From Auanema rhodensis (Eukaryota > Nematoda > Chromadorea > Rhabditida > Rhabditidae): a stretch of DNA of 64,000 bases. Position 1 is the stretch's first letter. Each line of letters begins with the position of its first letter. A program made the translations under genes and the position numbers. The stretch lies in assembly GCA_964057225.1 (NCBI GenBank), contig OZ059895.1, positions 11,842,001 through 11,906,000 on the forward strand. The letters run 5' to 3'. The notes under the pieces are model-generated. The model saw only the letters and a list, made by a program, of their open reading frames with translations, was not told the origin of the DNA and made no database searches. Shown here in pieces: positions 55,739 to 64,000 of the stretch.

Positions 55739-58700
55739 GCTTACGACCATACCACGTTGAAAGTACGCCATGCAGCTGATTTTCAATTTTATCTCTTCCG
55801 TAACAAATGTTTTCAATTTTCCAGCAGTTTTACTTAGATAGCTCAACCCAAGGCATTAAAATATCTTCAATCTTATTTCTATATTACAGTTATAAACCAG
55901 TAGTTTATGAACCTTAATCTTAACTTTACTGTTTCTATCTATTTCCTATTAAAACAAACGTTGTTTATACACTATACAACTGTGAAACCTTTTTTAATTT
56001 ATTGTATTTGGATCTCATAAGAATTGATATCATCGAGGGATTTAGATGTAACGTGGAAAATTACATAACTAACATGAAATTGGAAAAAAAACAATAACGA
56101 GGATAAGTATGTAAATCATTGAATATCAGATATTTCCGCTTACGACCATACCACGTTGAAAGTACGCCATGCAGCTGATTTTCAATTTTATCTCTTCCGT
56201 AACAAATGTTTTCAATTTTCCAGCAGTTTTACTTAGATAGCTCAACCCAAGGCATCAAAATATCTTCAATCTTATTTCTTTATTACAGTTATAAACCAGT
56301 AGTTTATGAACCTTCATCTTAACTTTACTGTTTCTATCTATTTCCTATTGAAACAAACATTGTTTAAACACTATACAACTGTGAAACCTTTTTTTAATTT
56401 ATTGTATTTGGAGCTCATAAGATTCAATATCATCGAGGGATTTAGATGTAACGTGGAAAATTACATAACTAACATGAAATTGGAAAAAAAACAATAACAA
56501 GGATAAGTATGTAAATCATTGAATATCAGATATTTCCGCTTACGACCATACCACGTTGAAAGTACGCCATGCAGCTGATTTTCAATTTTATCTCTTCCGT
56601 AACAAATGTTTTCAATTTTCCAGCAGTTTTACTTAGATAGCTCAACCCAAGGCATTAAAATATCTTCAATCTTATTTCTATATTACAGTTATAAACCAGT
56701 AGTTTATGAACCTTAATCTTAACTTTACTGTTTCTATCTATTTCCTATTAAAACAAACGTTGTTTAAACACTATACAACTGTGAAACCTTTTTAAATTTA
56801 TTGTATTTGGAGCTCATAAGATTCAATATTATCGAGGGATTTAGATGTAACGTGGAAAATTACATAACTAACATGAAATTGGAAAAAAAAACAAAAACGA
56901 GGATAAATATGTAAATCATTGAATATCAGATATTTCCGCTTACGACCATACCACGTTGAAAGTACGCCATGCAGCTGATTTTCAATTTTATCTCTTCCGT
57001 AACAAAAGTTTTCAATTTTCCAGCAGTTTTACTTAGATAGCTCAACCCAAGGCATTAAAATATCTTCAATCTTATTTCTATATTACAGTTATAAACCAGT
57101 AGTTAATGAACCTTCATCTTAACTTTACTGTTTCTATCTATTTCCTATTGAAACAAACATTGTTTAAACACTATACAACTGTGAAACCTTTTTTAATTTA
57201 TTGTATTTGGATCTCATAAGAATTGATATCATCGAGGGATTTAGATGTTACGTAGAAAATTACATAACTAACATGAAATTGGAAAAAAAACAAAAACGAG
57301 GATAAGTATGTAGATCATTGAATATCAGATATTTTCGCTTACGACCATACCACGTTGAAAGTACGCCATGCAGCTGATTTTCAATTTTATCTCTTCCGTA
57401 ACAAAAGTTTTCAATTTTCCAGCAGTTTTACTTAGATAGCTCAACCCAAGGCATTAAAATATCTTCAATCTTATTTCTATATTACAGTTATAAACCAGTA
57501 GTTTATGAACTTTAATCTTAACTTTACTGTTTCTATCTATTTCCTGTTAAAACAAACGTTGTTTAAACACTATACAACTGTGAAACCTTTTTTAATTTAT
57601 TGTATTTGGAGCTCATAAGATTCAATATCATCGAGGGATTTAGATGTAACGTGGAAAATTACATAACTAACATGAAATTGGAAAAAAAACAATAACGAGG
57701 ATAAGTATGTAAATTATTGAATATAAGATATTTCCGCTTACGACCATACCACGTTGAAAGTACGCCATGCAGCTGATTTTCAATTTTATCTCTTCCGTAA
57801 CAAATGTTTTCAATTTTCCAGCAGTTTTACTTAGATAGCTCAACCCAAGGCATTAAAATATCTTCAATCTTATTTCTATATTACAGTTATAAACGAGTAG
57901 TTTATGAACCTTAATCTTAACTTTACTGTTTCTATCTATTTCCTGTTAAAACAAACGTTGTTTAAACACTATACAACTGTGAAACCTTTTTTAATTTATT
58001 GTATTTGGATCTCATAAGAATTGATATCATCGAGGGATTTAGATGTAACGTGGAAAATTACATAACTAACATGAAATTGGAAAAAAAACAAAAACGAGGA
58101 TAAGTATGTAAATCATTGAATATCAGATATTTCCGCTTACGACCATACCACGTTGAAAGTACGCCATGCAGCTGATTTTCAATTTTATCTCTTCCGTAAC
58201 AAATGTTTTCAATTTTCCAGCAGTTTTACTTAGATAGCTCAACCCAAGGCATTAAAATATCTTCAATCTTATTTCTATATTACAGTTATAAACCAGTAGT
58301 TTATGAACCTTAATCTTAACTTTACTGTTTCTATCTATTTCCTATTAAAACAAACGTTGTTTAAACACTATACAACTGTGAAACCTTTTTTAATTTATTG
58401 TATTTGGAGCTCATAAGATTCAATATTATCGAGGGATTTAGATGTAACGTGGAAAATTACATAACTAACATGAAATTGGAAAAAAAACAATAACGAGGAT
58501 AAATATGTAAATCATTGAATATCAGATATTTCCGCTTACGACCATACCACGTTGAAAGTACGCCATGCAGCTGATTTTCAATTTTATCTCTTCCGTAACA
58601 AAAGTTTTCAATTTTCCAGCAGTTTTACTTAGATAGCTCAACCCAAGGCATTAAAATATCTTCAATCTTATTTCTATATTACAGTTATAAACCAGTAGTT

Positions 58701-59730
58701 AATGAACCTTCATCTTAACTTTACTGTTTCTATCTATTTCCTATTGAAACAAACATTGTTTAAACACTATACAACTGTGAAACCTTTTTTAATTTATTGT
58801 ATTTGGATCTCATAAGAATTGATATCATCGAGGGATTTAGATGTTACGTAGAAAATTACATAACTAACATGAAATTGGAAAAAAAACAAAAACGAGGATA
58901 AGTATGTAGATCATTGAATATCAGATATTTTCGCTTACGACCATACCACGTTGAAAGTACGCCATGCAGCTGATTTTCAATTTTATCTCTTCCGTAACAA
59001 AAGTTTTCAATTTTCCAGCAGTTTTACTTAGATAGCTCAACCCAAGGCATTAAAATATCTTCAATCTTATTTCTATATTACAGTTATAAACCAGTAGTTT
59101 ATGAACCTTAATCTTAACTTTACTGTTTCTATCTATTTCCTGTTAAAACAAACGTTGTTTAAACACTATACAACTGTGAAACCTTTTTTAATTTATTGTA
59201 TTTGGAGCTCATAAGATTCAATATCATCGAGGGATTTAGATGTAACGTGGAAAATTACATAACTAACATGAAATTGGAAAAAAAACAATAACGAGGATAA
59301 GTATGTAAATTATTGAATATCAGATATTTCCGCTTACGACCATACCACGTTGAAAGTACGCCATGCAGCTGATTTTCAATTTTATCTCTTCCGTAACAAA
59401 TGTTTTCAATTTTCCAGCAGTTTTACTTAGATAGCTCAACCCAAGGCATTAAAATATCTTCAATCTTATTTCTATATTACAGTTATAAACCAGTAGTTTA
59501 TGAACCTTCATCTTAACTTTACTGTTTCTATCTATTTCCTATTGAAACAAACTTTGTTTAAACACTATACAACTGTGAAACCTTTTTTAATTTATTGTAT
59601 TTGGATCTCATAAGATTTGATATCATCGAGGGATTTAGATGTTACGTAGAAAATTACATAACTAACATGAAATTGGAAAAAAAACAATAACGAGGATAAG
59701 TATGTAGATCATTGAATATCAGATATTTTC
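55739..59730 (+). repeat. Ten short 5S-less units
   Basis: Starts at 55739, 56138, 56538, 56938, 57337, 57736, 58135, 58534, 58933 and 59332. The unit at 56,138 repeats the rare variants of the unit at 45,900 (ttttttt tract, aataacaagg). Confidence 0.95.
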
Positions 59731-59849
59731 GCTTACGACCATACCACGTTAAAAGTACGCCATCCCGTCCGATCTGGCAAGTCAAACAACGTTGGGCCCG
59801 GTTAGTACTTGGATCGGAGACGGCTTCTGAATCCCGGGTGCCGTAAGCA
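59731..59849 (+). rRNA. 5S rRNA gene, variant class 2, further changed
   Basis: Class 2 changes plus cacgttaaaagt near nt 20 and gtaagcag at the end. Its spacer lacks two bases (unit 527 bp). Confidence 0.9.
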
Positions 59850-60257
59850 GTTCAAATTTTTTTAACGATCATACCACGTTGAAAGTACGCCATGCAGCTG
59901 ATTTTCAATTTTATCTCTTTCGTAACAAAAGTTTTCAAATTTCCAGCAGTTTTACTTAGATAGCTCAACCCAAGGCATTAAAATATCTTTAATCTTATTT
60001 CTATATTACAGTTATAAACCAGTAGTTTATGAACCTTCATCTTAACTTTACTGTTTCTTTCTATTTCCTATTGAAACAAACATTGTTTAAACACTATACA
60101 ACTGTGAAACCTTTTTTAATTTATTGTATTTGGATCTCATAAGATTCAATATTATCGAGGGATTTAGATGTAACGTGGAAAATTACATAACTAACATGAA
60201 ATTGGAAACAACTATAACGAGGATAAGTATGTGAATCATTGAATATCAGATATTTTC

Positions 60258-61853
60258 GCTCACGACCATACCACGTTGAAAGTACGCCATGCAGCTGATT
60301 TTCAATTTTATCTCTTCCGTAACAAAAGTTTTCAATTTTCCAGCAGTTTTACTTAGATAGCTCAACCCAAGGCATTAAAATATCTTCAACCTTATTTCTA
60401 TATTACAGTTATAAACCAGTAGTTTATGAACCTTCATCTTAACTTTACTGTTTCTTTCTATTTCCTATTGAAACAAACATTGTTTAAACACTATACAACT
60501 GTGAAACCTTTTTTAATTTATTGTATTTGGATCTCATAAGATTTGATATCATCGACGGATTTAGATGTTACGTAGAAAATTACATAACTAACATGAAATT
60601 GGAAAAAAAACAATAACGAGGATAAGTATGTAGATCATTGAATATCAGATATTTTCGCTTACGACCATACCACGTTGAAAGTACGCCATGCAGCTGATTT
60701 TCAATTTTATTTCTTCCGTAACAAAAGTTTTCAATTTTCCAGCAGTTTTACTTAGATAGCTCAACCCAATGCATTAAAATATCTTCAATCTTATTTCTAT
60801 ATTACAGTTATAAACCAGTAGTTTATGAACCTTCATCTTAACTTTACTGTTTCTATCTATTTCCTATTAAAACAAACGTTGTTTAAACACTATACAACTG
60901 TGAAACCTTTTTTAATTTATTGTATTTGGAGCTCATAAGATTCAATATCATTGAGGGATTTAGATGTAACGTGGAAAATTACATAACTAACATGAAATTG
61001 GAAAAAAAACAATAACGAGGATAAGTATGTAAATCATTGAATATCAGATATTTCCGCTTACGACCATACCACGTTGAAAGTACGCCATGCAGCTGATTTT
61101 CAATTTTATCTCTTCCGTAACAAATGTTTTCAATTTTCCAGCAGTTTTACTTAGATAGCTCAACCCAAGGCATTAAAATATCTTCAATCTTATTTCTATA
61201 TTACAGTTATAAACCAGTAGTTTATGAACCTTAATCTTAACTTTACTGTTTCTATCTATTTCCTATTAAAACAAACGTTGTTTAAACACTATACAACTGT
61301 GAAACCTTTTTTAATTTATTGTATTTGGAGCTCATAAGATTCAATATTATCGAGGGATTTAGATGTAACGTGGAAAATTACATAACTAACATGAAATTGG
61401 AAAAAAAACAATAACGAGGATAAATATGTAAATCATTGAATATCAGATATTTCCGCTTACAACCATACCACGTTGAAAGTACGCCATGCAGCTGATTTTC
61501 AAATTTATCTCTTCCGTAACAAATGTTTTCAATTTTCCAGCAGTTTTACTTAGATAGCTCAACCCAAGGCATTAAAATATCTTTAATCTTATTTCTATAT
61601 TACAGTTATAAACCAGTAGTTTATGAACCTTCATCTTAACTTTACTGTTTCTATCTATTTCCTATTGAAACAAACATTGTTTAAACACTATACAACTGTG
61701 AAACCTTTTTTAATTTATTGTATTTGGATCTCATAAGATTTGATATCATCGAGGGATTTAGATGTTACGTAGAAAATTACATAACTAACATGAAATTGGA
61801 AAAAAAACAATAACGAGGATAAGTATGTAGATCATTGAATATCAGATATTTTC
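60258..61853 (+). repeat. Four short 5S-less units
   Basis: Starts at 60258, 60657, 61056 and 61455; the first begins gctcacg, a change in the 5S fragment. Confidence 0.95.
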
Positions 61854-61972
61854 GCTTACGACCATACCACGTTGAAAGTACGCCATCCCGTCCGATCTGG
61901 CAAGTCAAACAACGTTGGGCCCGGTTAGTACTTGGATCGGAGACGGCTTCTGAATCCCGGGTGCCGTAACCA
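61854..61972 (+). rRNA. 5S rRNA gene, variant class 2, helix I changed
   Basis: Class 2 changes plus gtaacca at the end, which breaks pairing of the last bases with gctta; probably a pseudogene. Confidence 0.9.
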
Positions 61973-62382
61973 TTTCAAATTTTTTTAACGATCATATCAC
62001 GTTGAAAGTACGCCATGCAGCTGATTTTCAATTTTATGTCTTCCGTAACAAATGTTTTCAATTTTCCAGCAGTTTTACTTAGATAGCTCAACCCAAGGCA
62101 TTAAAATATCTTCAATCTTATTTCTATATTACAGTTATAAACCAGTAGTTTATGAACCTTAATCTTAACTTTACTGTTTCTATCTATTTCCTATTAAAAC
62201 AAACGTTGTTTAAACACTATACAACTGTGAAACCTTTTTTAATTTATTGTATTTGGAGCTCATAAGATTCAATATTATCGAGGGATTTAGATGTAACGTG
62301 GAAAATTACATAACTAACATGAAATTGGAAAAAAAACAATAACGAGGATAAATATGTAAATCATTGAATATCAGATATTTCC

Positions 62383-63978
62383 GCTTACGACCATACCACG
62401 TTGAAAGTACGCCATGCAGCTGATTTTCAATTTTATCTCTTCCGTAACAAAAGTTTTCAATTTTCCAGCAGTTTTACTTAGATAGCTCAACCCAAGGCAT
62501 TAAAATATCTTCAATCTTATTTCTATATTACAGTTATAAACCAGTAGTTTATGAACCTTCATCTTAACTTTACTGTTTCTATCTATTTCCTATTGAAACA
62601 AACATTGTTTAAACACTATACAACTGTGAAACCTTTTTTAATTTATTGTATTTGGATCTCATAAGATTTGATATCATCGAGGGATTTAGATGTTACGTAG
62701 AAAATTACATAACTAACATGAAATTGGAAAAAAAACAATAACGAGGATAAGTATGTAGATCATTGAATATCAGATATTTTCGCTTACGACCATACCACGT
62801 TGAAAGTACGCCATGCAGCTGATTTTCAATTTTATCTCTTCCGTAACAAATGTTTTCAATTTTCCAGCAGTTTTACTTAGATAGCTCAACCCAAGGCATT
62901 AAAATATCTTCAATCTTATTTCTATATTACAGTTATAAACCAGTAGTTTATGAACCTTCATCTTAACTTTACTGTTTCTTTCTATTTCCTATTGAAACAA
63001 ACATTGTTTAAACACTATACAACTGTGAAACCTTTTTTAATTTATTGTATTTGGAGCTCATAAGATTCAATATCATCGAGGGATTTAGATGTAACGTGGA
63101 AAATTACATAACTAACATGAAATTGGAAAAAAAACAATAACGAGGATAAGTATGTAAATCATTGAATATCAGATATTTCCGCTTACGACCATACCACGTT
63201 GAAAGTACGCCATGCAGCTGATTTTCAATTTTATCTCTTCCGTAACAAAAGTTTTCAATTTTCCAGCAGTTTTACTTAGATAGCTCAACCCAAGGCATTA
63301 AAATATCTTCAATCTTATTTCTATATTACAGTTATAAACCAGTAGTTTATGAACCTTAATCTTAACTTTACTGTTTCTATCTATTTCCTGTTAAAACAAA
63401 CGTTGTTTAAACACTATACAACTGTGAAACCTTTTTTAATTTATTGTATTTGGAGCTCATAAGATTCAATATCATCGAGGGATTTAGATGTAACGTGGAA
63501 AATTACATAACTAACATGAAATTGGAAAAAAAACAATAACGAGGATAAGTATGTAAATTATTGAATATCAGATATTTCCGCTTACGACCATACCACGTTG
63601 AAAGTACGCCATGCAGCTGATTTTCAATTTTATCTCTTCCGTAACAAATGTTTTCAATTTTCCAGCAGTTTTACTTAGATAGCTCAACCCAAGGCATTAA
63701 AATATCTTCAATCTTATTTCTATATTACAGTTATAAACCAGTAGTTTATGAACCTTCATCTTAACTTTACTGTTTCTATCTATTTCCTATTGAAACAAAC
63801 TTTGTTTAAACACTATACAACTGTGAAACCTTTTTTAATTTATTGTATTTGGATCTCATAAGATTTGATATCATCGAGGGATTTAGATGTTACGTAGAAA
63901 ATTACATAACTAACATGAAATTGGAAAAAAAACAATAACGAGGATAAGTATGTAGATCATTGAATATCAGATATTTTC
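62383..63978 (+). repeat. Four short 5S-less units
   Basis: Starts at 62383, 62782, 63181 and 63580. Confidence 0.95.
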
Positions 63979-64000
63979 GCTTACGACCATACCACGTTAA
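63979..64000 (+). rRNA. 5S gene start, cut by the window end
   Basis: 22 nt, ending cacgttaa like the copy at 59,731, and preceded by the same spacer variant (caaactttg) as that copy. It is therefore probably the start of another full-length class 2 gene. Confidence 0.7.

Larger units (their letters stand above)
41835..64000 (+). repeat. 5S rDNA tandem array: 53 complete units plus the start of another
   Basis: All units are in plus orientation. Two unit lengths alternate irregularly: about 529 bp (full 5S, 7 units) and about 399 bp (5S cut to its first 33 nt, 46 units). The first unit starts at 41,920; 41,835-41,919 is leftover spacer. The spacer holds no recognisable gene; its diagnostic variants (ggagctc/ggatctc, aagattcaat/aagaattgat, gtaaatc/gtagatc, tttccg/ttttcg) mark unit subtypes. 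Confidence 0.97.

Noticed and set aside
41835..64000. CRISPR-like array
   Set aside because: Units of 399-529 bp with near-identical whole units, no short repeats with unique spacers, and clear 5S content.

Overview
The window is a piece of an AT-rich animal genome, most probably a nematode. It holds a 5S rRNA gene whose 119-nt sequence agrees closely with the nematode 5S sequence as I remember it. The host-type genes have introns of mostly 38-59 nt. The mobile DNA is Tc1, BEL/Pao and Ty3/Gypsy, some carrying captured envelope genes. No species can be named from the sequence alone.

Layout. 1-4,433: an AT-rich tandem repeat, a small five-exon minus-strand gene (82 aa) with an intact Tc1 element in intron 2, and two minisatellites. 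4,434-20,524: BEL/Pao copy A (+), 5'-truncated, split by a 9.1-kb Ty3/Gypsy element (7,347-16,435). 20,525-24,152: fragments of 5S repeat units in both orientations around a decayed MULE-like transposase gene. 24,439-27,470: a foldback/MITE, a nine-exon SET-domain gene and the 3' half of a gene with a Tudor-like domain, both minus strand. 27,643-28,674: a second Tc1 copy killed by one nonsense codon. 28,918-29,512: 5S repeat units. 29,513-37,266: BEL/Pao copy B (-), with both LTRs, inserted inside a 5S gene. 37,436-41,834: a truncated second Gypsy element (-). 41,835-64,000: a 5S rDNA tandem array with 53 complete units plus the start of another.

Three things stand out. (1) The 5S array is mostly dead. 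Only 7 of 53 units carry a full 5S gene (unit about 529 bp). The other 46 (about 399 bp) have lost exactly 130 bp between two direct copies of the first part of the 5S gene, which removes the internal promoter. (2) The Gypsy element has an unusual order: gag, then a transmembrane glycoprotein (env-like), then protease-RT-RNase H-integrase. Its two ends do not carry matching LTRs. The BEL element has the usual 3' env, and its cysteine pattern is phlebovirus Gc-like, so two different env types are nested in one another. (3) The two BEL copies adjoin the same nucleotide of a 5S gene in the same relative orientation. Their 3' LTRs look identical while copy B's own two LTRs differ by about 3%. This suggests an inverted segmental duplication or conversion, on top of possible 5S targeting.

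The retroelement genes act together as cassettes (gag particle, polyprotein enzymes, env), but all BEL copies and the second Gypsy are broken here. The first Gypsy has a long open pol frame with one frame change inside env. The host genes in the middle (SET and Tudor-like) look chromatin-related. The SET reading frame is interrupted in one exon.
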